Shown here in pieces: positions 23,561-31,727 of a DNA stretch of 64,000 bases (the stretch's first letter is position 1; each line of letters starts with the position of its first letter). This stretch comes from Saccharibacillus alkalitolerans (GTDB lineage Bacteria > Bacillota > Bacilli > Paenibacillales > Paenibacillaceae). The notes below the pieces were generated by a model, which ran no database searches, was not told the origin of the DNA, and saw nothing but the letters and a program-made list of their open reading frames with translations. The position numbers were made by a program, and so were the translations under genes. The DNA lies in NCBI RefSeq assembly GCF_011090185.1, contig NZ_JAAFGS010000001.1, forward strand, positions 930,001 through 994,000. The letters run 5' to 3'.

Positions 23561-23653
23561 CTGGGGCCTGTACGCAAACTTGGGCGCCGCGCATCTTTAG
23601 CCGCCTTCGAAGTTTGCGTACACGCCCTAGCCCGGACTCTTTTTGTTTTTTTA
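23561..23653 (+). terminator. Long-armed hairpin followed by T-rich tract
   Basis: The arms 23561-23581 and 23610-23630 (21 bp, two mismatches, 13 bp perfect at the inner end) enclose a 28-base GC-rich loop. A T-rich stretch (23638-23653) follows 8 bases later. It may be an unusual terminator of the small ORF, or a mobile or structured element. The stem is longer and the loop larger than in the other terminators of the window. Confidence 0.5.
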
Positions 23654-23793
23654 TAGTTACGATTGTCGTACAGCCTCCGGTTCGTCACCCGAATCGGGGG
23701 CTGTTTGTTTGTCATTTTTTGCGGCTGCGTGTTCAAACCTGACGTAATTTGCTAGACTGGAGATACTATGCCGGAGTGAGGGATCGTCTACAG

Positions 23794-24717
23794 ATGAATG
23801 CGTATGGGAATTTCAACGAGTTCGACCGGGCAAGATGGGCGGGACTGAGAAGTCGGACGCCGCTGCTGCTGTCGGAAGAAGAACTGGAACGAATCAAGGG
23901 GCTGAACGATAAAATTTCGCTTCGCGAAGTTGAAGATATTTATATTCCGCTGACGCGATTGATTAATCTTAAGGTGAGAGCGGCGCAGTATTTAGGGGAA
24001 GTAACCGGTGCTTTTTTGGGCTGCGAGCCGGTTAACAAACCTTTTATCATCGGGATCGCGGGCAGCGTGGCGGTAGGGAAGAGTACGGTCGCCCGTTTGC
24101 TGAAAACGCTGCTGTCGCGCTGGGAGCATCATCCCAAGGTCGACCTGGTGACGACCGACGGTTTTCTCTACCCGACGCGCGTGCTGGAAGAAAAAGGACT
24201 TATGGGGAGAAAGGGTTTTCCGGAGAGCTACGATACGAAAAGACTGATCGACTTTTTGGCAAAGGTGAGAGCCGGCGAACGAAACGTGCAGGCCCCCCTT
24301 TATTCGCATGTTACTTACGACGTGCTGCCGGATAAGTTCGAAACGATCGACTGCCCCGACATCCTGATCGTGGAAGGCATCAACGTGCTGCAGGTGAGCA
24401 AAAGACAGCCCGTATTCGTCAGCGACTACTTCGACTTTTCGCTCTATATCGATGCCGATGCCGAAGATATCCGCAGTTGGTACGTCGACCGGTTCCTGCT
24501 TCTGCAGCAAACCGCGTTCCGCGAGCCGTTGTCTTATTTCCATCGCTACGCGGATCTGACCGAAACCGAGGCCGTCGAACGCGCTTCCGACATTTGGGAG
24601 ACGATCAACCTGCTGAATTTGAACGAAAACATTTTGCCGACCCGCCGGCGGGCGGACCTGATCCTGAGAAAAGGGCGCGATCATCAGATTCATCAAGTCT
24701 ATCTGCGGGAAATTTGA
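23794..24717 (+). CDS. coaA: Type I pantothenate kinase
   Basis: The 307-residue product catalyses the first step of coenzyme A synthesis, phosphorylation of pantothenate. The P-loop '[12 protein letters not shown]' (87-98), 'TTDGFLYPT', 'GFPESYD' and 'APLYSHLTYD'-like (here '[10 protein letters not shown]') motifs closely follow CoaA. The ATG at 23794 lies about 10 bases after GGAGTGAGGGA; longer in-frame starts are less likely. No partner gene of the CoA pathway is adjacent. Confidence 0.95.
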   Translation: MNAYGNFNEFDRARWAGLRSRTPLLLSEEELERIKGLNDKISLREVEDIYIPLTRLINLKVRAAQYLGEVTGAFLGCEPVNKPFIIGIAGSVAVGKSTVARLLKTLLSRWEHHPKVDLVTTDGFLYPTRVLEEKGLMGRKGFPESYDTKRLIDFLAKVRAGERNVQAPLYSHVTYDVLPDKFETIDCPDILIVEGINVLQVSKRQPVFVSDYFDFSLYIDADAEDIRSWYVDRFLLLQQTAFREPLSYFHRYADLTETEAVERASDIWETINLLNLNENILPTRRRADLILRKGRDHQIHQVYLREI

Positions 24718-24745
24718 ATTTTATAAGAAAAAGGAGTGCAGCAGC

Positions 24746-25717
24746 ATGAAGCGACAACGGTTTAATCTCGGAAGAACGCCGGCCGCCCGGCGGAGCACGG
24801 CGAGGACGGTGCCATTGGCGCTCGCTCTGATGCTCGGCACGGCGGGCGTACTGGGCCTGCCCGGCCAAGCGTCGGCTTTGCCGCAGAAGGCGGCTTACGC
24901 TTACGAAACGACGGCGCTTTCCGCCTCTTCGGCGAACCTCTCCTCGGGGATGTACAGCGCCAACGGCATCCTGATTTCCGTGAACGACGGGAAAGTGCTG
25001 ATGAAGAAAAATATCAACCAGAAGGTGTATCCGGCGTCGATGACCAAGATGATGACCGTGTTGGTGGCATTGGAGAACATTCCCGATCTGCAGAAGAAAA
25101 CGACGCTGCCGGCATCCATGTTCGCTCCGTTGAATAAGGAAGGGGCATCCATGGCCGGCTTTCTGGCGGGAGAGAAAGTAAAGGCGATCGACCTGCTCTA
25201 CGGTTCCATGCTGCCTTCCGGCGCGGATGCTTCGATGGGGCTTGCTTACGCGGTATCGGGCTCGGAAGCGGCATTCGTGAAAAAAATGAATCAGAAAGCG
25301 AAAAAGCTTGGTATGAAGCATACGAATTTCGCGAATGTAACGGGATTGCCCGATGCGGCGCATTATACGACGGTCAAAGATATGTCGATTCTGATGCGGT
25401 CCGCGCTCAAAAATCCGACGTTCCGCAAACTGATTACGACTCATCGATATACGATGTCGCCGACCAACAGTCACCCGAAAGGAATGACCGTACGCAGCAC
25501 GCTGTCCGAGAGCGCGCCGACGTTGAACTTCAAGGGAGGGCGAATCCTGGGAGGGAAGACGGGATATACGCGGGCCGCAGGACTATGTTTGGCGTCGCTT
25601 GCGGTTAAGGACGGCCGGGAATATATTCTCGTGACGGCGGATGCGGACGGGAATCCGTGGAGCAAACCGTATCACATTTTGGATGCGTTAAAGGTTTATC
25701 CGAAGATCCGAAAATAA
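24746..25717 (+). CDS. D-alanyl-D-alanine carboxypeptidase (DacF-like, S11)
   Basis: The 323-residue secreted penicillin-binding protein trims the terminal D-Ala of muropeptides. A signal peptide occupies about residues 1-45. The serine enzyme motifs are Ser98-x2-Lys101 in 'PASMTK', Ser158-Gly-Ala in 'LPSGADAS' (Asn replaced by Ala, as in many Firmicutes S11 enzymes) and Lys271-Thr-Gly. It is shorter than vegetative DacA and lacks a clear C-terminal amphipathic anchor, as in sporulation-type DacF, but no sporulation operon adjoins it. AAGGAG precedes the ATG. It is only 28 bases from coaA. Confidence 0.9.
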   Translation: MKRQRFNLGRTPAARRSTARTVPLALALMLGTAGVLGLPGQASALPQKAAYAYETTALSASSANLSSGMYSANGILISVNDGKVLMKKNINQKVYPASMTKMMTVLVALENIPDLQKKTTLPASMFAPLNKEGASMAGFLAGEKVKAIDLLYGSMLPSGADASMGLAYAVSGSEAAFVKKMNQKAKKLGMKHTNFANVTGLPDAAHYTTVKDMSILMRSALKNPTFRKLITTHRYTMSPTNSHPKGMTVRSTLSESAPTLNFKGGRILGGKTGYTRAAGLCLASLAVKDGREYILVTADADGNPWSKPYHILDALKVYPKIRK

Positions 25718-25742
25718 GCTGGAAAAAGAACGCCCGTTCGCT

Positions 25743-25763
25743 TATAATACAAACATACGTTCC
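25743..25763 (+). promoter_or_regulatory. -10 element with overlapping LexA (SOS) box
   Basis: TATAAT at 25743-25748 is followed at 25750-25763 by CAAACATACGTTCC, which matches the B. subtilis LexA operator CGAACRNRYGTTYC at 13 of 14 positions. The box sits where the transcription start would lie, a repressing position. No strong -35 is visible. Confidence 0.6.
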
Positions 25764-25781
25764 GTTCGGGAGGGTGTGCTT

Positions 25782-26138
25782 GTGGAGATGAGCAGGTTGG
25801 AGCGAAAAATACTGGTTATGCTGCGCCGTCATCGATGGAGCGCGTATCGTTTTCTGACGATGGCCAGACTGCTGGACCGTACGGGAGGCGCTTTTCGCGA
25901 AGTGGCGATCGCGCTGATTAATCTGGAACAATACGGCTGTATTCGCTGGCCGGACAAATCGTCGTTGAGGCATATCGTGCTGCTCCGCCGCGCTTACAGC
26001 CGGAGAGCGATGCTGCCGGTTATGGGGCGCCCGGCTTCAGAGGATATGCCGCAAGGCGATTCGCCGAAGGAAGAAACGGTTACCGGACGAAGAAATCTTC
26101 GGATTAAGCGGCGCCGGACCGTGCCAAAGCAATCATAG
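25782..26138 (+). CDS. Hypothetical basic protein, candidate SOS gene
   Basis: The 118-residue product is rich in Arg, Lys and Leu. The first 75 residues look helical, with a winged-helix-like 'ERKILVMLRRHRW ... EVAIALINLEQYGCI' pattern, and the tail is basic and polar. I do not recognise a family. The GTG at 25782 is chosen because GGGAGGG lies 7 bases upstream; a GTG at 25776 is too close and an ATG at 25788 rather far. The LexA-like box at 25750 and the nearby lexA and yneA genes suggest DNA-damage induction. Its 3' end overlaps the small membrane gene on the other strand by 35 bases. Confidence 0.6.
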   Translation: MEMSRLERKILVMLRRHRWSAYRFLTMARLLDRTGGAFREVAIALINLEQYGCIRWPDKSSLRHIVLLRRAYSRRAMLPVMGRPASEDMPQGDSPKEETVTGRRNLRIKRRRTVPKQS

Positions 26139-26280
26139 CGACAGCGACGAGCAGCAGGCTGAGCAGCGCGATCCCGAAGTAAAGACGGGTCTGTTTTTTG
26201 TTGCGTCGGAACAGGGCCGCAGAGCCCAGCATTCCCGTAACTGCGCATACGATAAACGAAACAATCATCAAATCGGCCAT
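26104..26280 (-). CDS. Small two-helix membrane protein
   Basis: A 58-residue frame starts with ATG at 26280, directly behind an AAGGAGGA site with ideal spacing. The product has two hydrophobic segments (about residues 5-24 and 33-53) joined by a short basic loop 'RRNKKQTR', the profile of a small integral membrane protein with its loop in the cytoplasm. No family is recognised. It converges on, and overlaps the end of, the hypothetical gene at 25782-26138. Confidence 0.65.
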   Translation of the reverse strand: MADLMIVSFIVCAVTGMLGSAALFRRNKKQTRLYFGIALLSLLLVAVAMIALARSGAA

Positions 26281-26409
26281 TACGATCCTCCTTGAACAAG
26301 AAAATGGACGGCGATCGCGAATCCGTTCGACGCCCGATGTTCAGTGTACCAAAAAATCAGGACGGGCGAACGCAGGGCGTTCTCCGATCGGAAAACGCCG
26401 AATCGCCGT

Positions 26410-26459
26410 CCCCATTAAAAAAACTCCTCCGTTTGATCGGGGGAGTTTTTTTAATGGGG
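26410..26459. terminator. Bidirectional terminator with perfect 18-bp arms
   Basis: The arms 26410-26427 and 26442-26459 are exactly complementary and include A7/T7 tracts, with a further CCG/CGG pairing inside (29-31 with 38-40). T-runs occur on both strands. It lies 30 bases beyond the lexA stop codon and so ends leftward lexA transcription. No rightward gene ends immediately upstream. Confidence 0.85.
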
Positions 26460-26488
26460 ACTCTCGTGAACAATCTCGGCTGTTTTCC

Positions 26489-27115
26489 TCAATGGAAGTT
26501 GCGGAACAAGCCTACAACCTTGCCGAGAATCGTGACGTGAGTCAGACGAAGAGGCTCGTACGTCGGGTTTTCCGGCTGGAGGCGGATATGATCCTTCTCC
26601 TTGTAGAACGTTTTGACCGTCGCTTCGTCTTCTTCGGTCATCGCCACGACGATATCGCCGTTATTGGCGGTCTGCTGCTGACGAACGACGACATAATCGC
26701 CGCTGTTGATGCCGGCTTCGATCATGCTGTCGCCTACGACGGAAAGCATGAATACCTGATCTTCGCCGACCATGGTCTGCGGAAGCGGGAAATAATCTTC
26801 GATGTTCTCGGTGGCCGTGATCGGAACGCCCGCGGTAACTTTGCCGACAACCGGCACACGACGGATCGTGGAGGCGAACAGGTTGCTGCTCTCCGATTCT
26901 TCCATACCGAGAAGTTCGATCGCGCGCGGCTTCGTCGGATCGCGGCGGATCAAGCCTTTCTTCTCCAGACGGTCCAGATGTCCGTGAACGGTGGAGCTGG
27001 ACGCCAGTCCCACGGCTTCGCCGATCTCGCGAACGGACGGCGGGTACCCTTTGGATTTGACTTCGGTGCGGATAAATTCCAGAATGGCCTGTTGGCGTAC
27101 GGAAATCTTCGACAT
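26489..27115 (-). CDS. lexA: SOS repressor LexA
   Basis: The 208-residue repressor has an N-terminal winged helix (1-70) and an S24-type autocleavage domain. The scissile Ala95-Gly96 lies in 'GKVTAGVPI', the catalytic Ser130 in 'VVGDSM' and Lys168 in 'EATVKTF', so RecA-stimulated self-cleavage should work. Start ATG at 27115 behind GGATGGGG. Its own promoter (27206-27234) contains one LexA-like box in the spacer and a second box just upstream, which indicates autorepression. It is divergent from yneA, as in B. subtilis. Confidence 0.97.
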   Translation of the reverse strand: MSKISVRQQAILEFIRTEVKSKGYPPSVREIGEAVGLASSSTVHGHLDRLEKKGLIRRDPTKPRAIELLGMEESESSNLFASTIRRVPVVGKVTAGVPITATENIEDYFPLPQTMVGEDQVFMLSVVGDSMIEAGINSGDYVVVRQQQTANNGDIVVAMTEEDEATVKTFYKEKDHIRLQPENPTYEPLRLTHVTILGKVVGLFRNFH

Positions 27116-27205
27116 ATCGTATCAACCCCATCCATTAATCATTTGGTTATTGAGCTTGAGAGCATTCGGAAGAGATCAACAAAAAAATGAATGCTATATG
27201 GAAAG

Positions 27206-27245
27206 AGTATATCACAGAACTTCCGTTCGTACAAACGTAAGTTCT
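27206..27245 (-). promoter_or_regulatory. lexA promoter with two LexA boxes
   Basis: On the minus strand: -35 TTGTAC (27229-27234), 17-base spacer, -10 TATACT (27206-27211). Box 1 (27216-27229, CGAACGGAAGTTCT on the minus strand) fills the spacer. Box 2 (27232-27245) overlaps and extends upstream of the -35. Confidence 0.8.
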
Positions 27246-27351
27246 GAGAAAACGGCAAAAACGCGAACGTTGCCGAACAAGGCATGAAGGCCGAATCCCC
27301 TCCGAAGCAAGTGAGAAGCGCAGAGGACAAAAAAAGGGGAACAAATTTTCC

Positions 27352-27429
27352 CGAACAAACGTTCCAAAACCTATTGATCTGAACGTATGTTCGTGCTATA
27401 TTATTCGCAGAAGGCAGAACAAACGTTTG
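27352..27429 (+). promoter_or_regulatory. yneA promoter with three LexA boxes
   Basis: -35 TTGATC (27374-27379), 17-base spacer, -10 TATATT (27397-27402). Boxes: 27352-27365 (perfect 14/14 match CGAACAAACGTTCC), 27380-27393 (TGAACGTATGTTCG, in the spacer) and 27416-27429 (core GAACAAACGTTT, between promoter and start). Multiple boxes predict tight repression. Confidence 0.88.
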
Positions 27430-27443
27430 GGAGAGTGTTGAAC

Positions 27444-27845
27444 ATGCCAAAGTATACGACTTATAAGAGCATTTACGAAGCGGCTGACATAAACGAAAAT
27501 TCGCGTGAGAGCCGGACTTTTTCTTTTGCATCGTTTTTACATATGTTAGGGATGCCGAAGTACCGGTGGACCCGGTCGGGCGCGACCAGAGCGCGCCTGC
27601 TGCTGTTCGTGGTCATCGGTTTATTCGCGGGAACCGGAGTCGTTCATGCGTTCCAGAGCAGCGAACCCGCTCCCGAAGTACGCAGCGTTGTCGTTTCTCC
27701 GGGCGACACGCTCTGGTCCATCGCGGAACGCAACAAGCCCGAAGACGCGGACACCCGCATTTTTATTGCCGGCATCAAGCAGAAGAACGGGTTGAGCGGC
27801 AGCGAGATTTATGCGGGGGATGAATTGATTCTTCCGAATTTTTAA
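27444..27845 (+). CDS. yneA: SOS-induced cell division suppressor YneA (LysM)
   Basis: The 133-residue protein has a cytoplasmic N-terminus, one membrane segment (about 50-70) and a C-terminal LysM peptidoglycan-binding domain (about 79-131, 'VVVSPGDTLWSIAERNK'). This is the layout of YneA, which delays septation after DNA damage. Its cytoplasmic part is longer than in B. subtilis. The ATG at 27444 follows GGGAGAG. It is controlled by the triple LexA box and ends at the terminator 27908-27947. Confidence 0.9.
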   Translation: MPKYTTYKSIYEAADINENSRESRTFSFASFLHMLGMPKYRWTRSGATRARLLLFVVIGLFAGTGVVHAFQSSEPAPEVRSVVVSPGDTLWSIAERNKPEDADTRIFIAGIKQKNGLSGSEIYAGDELILPNF

Positions 27846-27907
27846 ATGCCGCGCGGAACGGTTTGTGACGGGTACGAACTCGCAGGGGAAGCGGCATGGA
27901 TGAGGAG

Positions 27908-27947
27908 AAGAGCTTGCAGGGCAATCGCCTTGACAAGCTCTTTTTTT
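27908..27947 (+). terminator. Intrinsic terminator after yneA
   Basis: A stem GAGCTTG/CAAGCTC (27910-27916 with 27934-27940) and seven T to 27947. Confidence 0.85.
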
Positions 27948-27988
27948 CATGTGAAAGTATAGGGAAGTATGGTCACAAGGAGGGTGCA

Positions 27989-28189
27989 ATGGATATCGAT
28001 ACTTTGGTAAGCCGGATTAACGAGCTTGCCCGTAAACATAAAGCCGAAGGCTTGACCGAGGAAGAGCATAAAGAACGTGCGAAGCTTCGCGAAATTTACC
28101 TCGGCAATGTGCGGCGCAATTTCCGCCAGGAACTCGATATGATCAAGTGGGTCGACGAAGAGCCCGGCAGCGGCTCCAAGCCTCATTGA
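27989..28189 (+). CDS. YnzC-like DUF896 protein
   Basis: The 66-residue protein matches the DUF896/YnzC family: a helical hairpin with '[20 protein letters not shown]' (first 20 residues of the motif region) and '[14 protein letters not shown]', ending in an acidic tail. B. subtilis ynzC also lies by yneA; its function is unknown. AAGGAGG precedes the ATG at 27989. It is separated from yneA by a terminator, so some independent expression is expected. Confidence 0.88.
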   Translation: MDIDTLVSRINELARKHKAEGLTEEEHKERAKLREIYLGNVRRNFRQELDMIKWVDEEPGSGSKPH

Positions 28190-28357
28190 TCGTATGGATT
28201 TCGTGCTCCGACATTTCCTGCAGGGGAAACGCGGAACGCATTCGGGCAAGCGCTTTACCTGAACGGAAACGGCTCGCCGGTTCGCGGAAAGGGAGTGCCG
28301 CGTTCTGGCGGGTCTTTCTTGATTCAAGATCCAACCATTCGTTAAGGGGGAAAAGGA

Positions 28358-28882
28358 ATGTCCCGTTCTTGGGAGAGACAGGTGCGCAAAAATCAGCAGA
28401 AGGTGAATAATCTTCGGCAGAAAACGGGTCAGGATCGGGTCGGCGCCGCCGGCGCTCAGGCTTACGATACGTTCAAGGGCAGAAATTACATGTTTCCGAC
28501 GTTTCTGCTTATTATCGCGATTTTCCTGACGATTATCACGATTGCCGCGCAGACGTCAGGCGTCGAAGAGGCGTCCGGCACGTCGTACTGGTTCATCATC
28601 GTGATGTATCTCATTTTGGCGGTGATTATGTTCTTGCGCCGGCCGTTTCTTCGCGTAGGCAAAGATCGTCTGACGACCATCCGGTTCAATCGGGAGCGGA
28701 CGCTGATGGCCGGCGATATCGCCAAGTTCCGCATCGAGAAGGGATTCGTGACGGTAGAAACGAAAGGCAAAGGAGCCAACTGGATTTTCTCGCGTTTCCT
28801 GAAGATGTTCAAAACGGAAGAGATCGCGCAGCGAGTAACGGAATTCGCGGCGCAGCATCAAATTCCGATCGAAAGAAAATAA
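28358..28882 (+). CDS. Hypothetical two-helix membrane protein
   Basis: The 174-residue protein has a basic polar N-terminus (1-42), two membrane segments (about 45-64 and 77-94) and a C-terminal cytoplasmic domain of about 75 residues. That domain has a beta-rich start ('FLRVGKDRLTTIRFNRE') and a helical end, possibly PH-like. I recognise no named family. The ATG follows GGGGAAAAGGA. It lies between ynzC and a HAD hydrolase; a 168-base upstream gap shows no clear promoter. Confidence 0.6.
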   Translation: MSRSWERQVRKNQQKVNNLRQKTGQDRVGAAGAQAYDTFKGRNYMFPTFLLIIAIFLTIITIAAQTSGVEEASGTSYWFIIVMYLILAVIMFLRRPFLRVGKDRLTTIRFNRERTLMAGDIAKFRIEKGFVTVETKGKGANWIFSRFLKMFKTEEIAQRVTEFAAQHQIPIERK

Positions 28883-28944
28883 AGCGTATTTGGGCAAAGG
28901 TACAGCAGGCGAAACGATTATAACGGAAGAGCGAGGGGACGCGA

Positions 28945-29754
28945 ATGACGGTGGAGACGAACGTTAAAGCGGTAATTTTTGATCTGGACGATACGCTGCT
29001 CTGGGATGAGCGCAGCGTCAAAGAAGCGTTTGGAGCGGCTTCCGAAGAAGCGGCTCGCCGTAAGGGCGTAGACGCGGAAGAGCTGGAATCCGCGGTGCGC
29101 AAACGCGCGCGCGAACTGTATGCGACTTACGAGACGTTTCCGTTCACCCAGATGATCGGCATTAACCCGTTCGAAGGGCTCTGGGCGCGATTCGATAAAG
29201 GCGAACAGCCCGAATTCCGGAAACTGCAGGAGATCGCGCCGCTCTACCGCAAAGAAGCCTGGCGCCTCGGCCTGGAAGACACGGGTATCGAAGACCCGGA
29301 GCTCGCGCTGGAGCTGTCCGACCTTTTTGCCGCCGAACGCCGCAAGCGTCCTTACGTATACGATGAGACCTACGAGGTACTGGGCGAGCTTCAAGGGCGC
29401 GTAAAGCTGCTGCTGCTGACGAACGGCTGTCCTTCGCTCCAGCAGGAGAAGCTTGACGCCGTGCCGCAGCTGGTCTCCTATTTCGATCATATCGTCATTT
29501 CGGGAACGTTCGGCAAAGGCAAGCCGGATACGTCGATCTTCCGTCATGCGCTCGGCCTGCTCGGCGTTTCGCCGGAGGAAGCGCTGATGGTCGGCGACAA
29601 ACAAAGCACGGACATTCGCGGAGCTCTCGATACGGGAATTCCTTCCGTTTGGATCAACCGCGGGGGACGTCCTCCGCATTCCGGCATCGTTCCCGTGTAT
29701 GAGATCGATTCCCTGCGCGACCTGCCCGAATTGGCGGGAATCCGCATTTCCTGA
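28945..29754 (+). CDS. HAD superfamily hydrolase (class IA)
   Basis: The 269-residue protein has HAD motif I 'FDLDDT' (nucleophile Asp13), a helical cap (about 20-125), motif II 'LLLTNG', motif III Lys in 'GKGKPDTSIF' and motif IV 'MVGDKQSTDI'. This arrangement fits nucleotidase or phosphoglycolate-phosphatase-like enzymes of the YjjG/YsaA kind; the substrate is not predictable. SD GAGGGGA. Terminator at 29777-29807. Confidence 0.85.
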   Translation: MTVETNVKAVIFDLDDTLLWDERSVKEAFGAASEEAARRKGVDAEELESAVRKRARELYATYETFPFTQMIGINPFEGLWARFDKGEQPEFRKLQEIAPLYRKEAWRLGLEDTGIEDPELALELSDLFAAERRKRPYVYDETYEVLGELQGRVKLLLLTNGCPSLQQEKLDAVPQLVSYFDHIVISGTFGKGKPDTSIFRHALGLLGVSPEEALMVGDKQSTDIRGALDTGIPSVWINRGGRPPHSGIVPVYEIDSLRDLPELAGIRIS

Positions 29755-29776
29755 GAAATCGGCGATACGGTTTTCC

Positions 29777-29807
29777 GTCCGCCCGCTGCGGCGGGCGGAC
29801 TTTTTTT
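29777..29807 (+). terminator. Intrinsic terminator after the HAD hydrolase
   Basis: A 10-bp perfect stem GTCCGCCCGC/GCGGGCGGAC with a 4-base loop and seven T. Confidence 0.92.
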
Positions 29808-29941
29808 CGCTTCCGAGGCGCTTATGCCTAAGGACGGCAAGGTTATTCCGATACGAATTCGGGTATTGAACTACCATTTAGGGGCTTTTCGTGCTCGGCA
29901 AACTGGCGGGCACGGTCAGCCAAAGAAGGAGGAGTGCGGCT

Positions 29942-30886
29942 GTGGAACTTTATTTTCTCGGCACCAACGCGGGACTGCCGACCACGCAGCGCAATGTTAC
30001 GTCCGTCGCGCTCCGCATGCTGGAAGAACGGCGCAGTTCCTGGCTGTTCGACTGCGGCGAAGCGACGCAGCATCAAATTTTGCATTCGCCGCTCAAGCTG
30101 AGCCGCTTGGAAAAGATTTTTATTACGCATATGCACGGCGATCACGTCTTCGGCCTGCCGGGATTGTTATCCAGCCGGGCTTCGCAGGAGGGATCGCCGC
30201 CGCTCACCGTTTACGGTCCGGCCGGGCTAAAAGCTTTCCTCGAAGCGACGCTGAACGCGACCCAAAGCCGAATCGATTTCGGACTGGAGATCGTCGAACA
30301 TTCGGGCGGAGTGATTTTTGAAGACTCGCAGATCAAGGTGGAAGCAAGAGCGCTGGAGCACCGGATCGAAAGCTACGGCTACCGGATGACGGAAAAAGAC
30401 CGGCCGGGCAGTCTTAATATGGAGCTTCTTCAGGAATGGGGCGTGCGTCCCGGTCCGGAATACGGTAAGCTTAAGAATGGAGAGAGCATTACGGTGAACG
30501 GACGTCTCATTACGTCCGACCAGGTGCTGGGCGCGCCGAAGCGGGGCCGGATCGTGACGATCCTCGGCGATACGCGTCCGACGCCGGGCATTCATCCGTT
30601 GGCGGACGGGGCGGATGTGCTCGTCCACGAAGCGACTTTCACCGACGAATTTGCGGATCTGGCGCATAAATATTATCACAGCACCGCCGTTCAGGCTGCG
30701 GAAGCGGCCAAAAAGGCGGGAGTCGGAGAACTGATCCTGACGCACTTCAGCTCGCGTTACAAAGATCAGGATCAGCTTCGACCGCTGCTGCAGGAAGCCC
30801 GGTCCGTGTTTCCGAATACGCAGTTGGCGATCGAACATCAGACGTTTCCGATTCGCCCTTCTGCGCAAGAACGAGAAAAGGAATGA
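29942..30886 (+). CDS. rnz: Ribonuclease Z (tRNA 3' endonuclease)
   Basis: The 314-residue metallo-beta-lactamase-fold enzyme cuts the 3' trailer of tRNA precursors lacking encoded CCA. The zinc motif H63-x-H65-x-D67-H68 lies in 'THMHGDHVFGLPGLL', with N-terminal 'YFLGTNAGLPTTQRN' and the C-terminal 'LTHFSSRY' ligand region typical of RNase Z. The GTG at 29942 is 5-7 bases after GGAGGAG; upstream in-frame codons have no site. It is followed after 6 bases by a NagD-like gene, with coupling likely. Confidence 0.95.
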   Translation: MELYFLGTNAGLPTTQRNVTSVALRMLEERRSSWLFDCGEATQHQILHSPLKLSRLEKIFITHMHGDHVFGLPGLLSSRASQEGSPPLTVYGPAGLKAFLEATLNATQSRIDFGLEIVEHSGGVIFEDSQIKVEARALEHRIESYGYRMTEKDRPGSLNMELLQEWGVRPGPEYGKLKNGESITVNGRLITSDQVLGAPKRGRIVTILGDTRPTPGIHPLADGADVLVHEATFTDEFADLAHKYYHSTAVQAAEAAKKAGVGELILTHFSSRYKDQDQLRPLLQEARSVFPNTQLAIEHQTFPIRPSAQEREKE

Positions 30887-30892
30887 AGACAA

Positions 30893-31699
30893 ATGCCAAG
30901 TGACGACGCCTTTTTGATCGACCTGGACGGCACGCTGTACCACGGCGAGCGCATGGTTCCCGGCGCGGACAAGCTGATCGAAACGCTGAACGAACGCGGA
31001 ATCCCGTTTTTGTTCTTGACGAACAATTCTTCCGCCGCCCCGGAAGCGGTAGCTTTGCGATTGAATAAGATGGGAATTCCTGCCCGTGCCGAACAGGTCT
31101 GCACGTCTTCGATGGCGGCCGCGGCTTACATGGCAGGACGCAAGCCAGGCGCTTCCGCGGCCGTATTCGGAGAAGCGGGGTTAAAAAACGCGGTGGAGGC
31201 TGCCGGGTTGACCCTGTTTGACGAAGCGGACGGAACGCCGGACTACGTGCTGCAGGGAATCGACCGGCAGTTCACCTACGAAAAACTGGCCCGGGCAGGG
31301 CGCTTGATATTGGCCGGCGCGGAGTTTGTGCTTACCAATCCGGATCTGCTGCTGCCTTCCGAAAGCGGATTGATGCCGGGAGCGGGCACGTTGGGAGCGG
31401 CCTTGGAGTCGATGACCGGGGTCAAGCCCGCGGTGATCGGAAAGCCGTCGCCCGTATTGATGAATTTTGCTTTCAATCTGCTTGGGGTCGGAGCCGCCCA
31501 GGTCACTGTGATCGGCGACAATATGATGACCGACATCAAGGCCGGCGCGGAATCGGGCTGCCGTTCCCTGCTGGTGCTGACGGAAGAAGGAGTCACCACG
31601 CCCTCTAACCTGGAACGGCACAAAAAATTGGCCGGCACCGAACCGGATCTGGTCAAAGCGAATCTGCATGAACTGCGGGAATGGGTACTACACTTATAG
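30893..31699 (+). CDS. HAD-IIA hydrolase (NagD-like)
   Basis: The 268-residue protein has the nucleophile motif 'LIDLDGTLYHG' (Asp10, Asp12), 'FLTNNSSA' as motif II, the large C2 cap characteristic of the NagD/AraL/PGP group, and 'VIGDNMMTDI' as motif IV. These enzymes dephosphorylate small sugar or nucleotide phosphates. AAAAGGA precedes the ATG. It is the second gene of a run rnz - HAD - fpg-like - receiver-like - thioredoxin-like. Confidence 0.88.
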   Translation: MPSDDAFLIDLDGTLYHGERMVPGADKLIETLNERGIPFLFLTNNSSAAPEAVALRLNKMGIPARAEQVCTSSMAAAAYMAGRKPGASAAVFGEAGLKNAVEAAGLTLFDEADGTPDYVLQGIDRQFTYEKLARAGRLILAGAEFVLTNPDLLLPSESGLMPGAGTLGAALESMTGVKPAVIGKPSPVLMNFAFNLLGVGAAQVTVIGDNMMTDIKAGAESGCRSLLVLTEEGVTTPSNLERHKKLAGTEPDLVKANLHELREWVLHL

Positions 31700-31727
31700 A
31701 TTACGATACGGAAAGGAACGATGAGCC

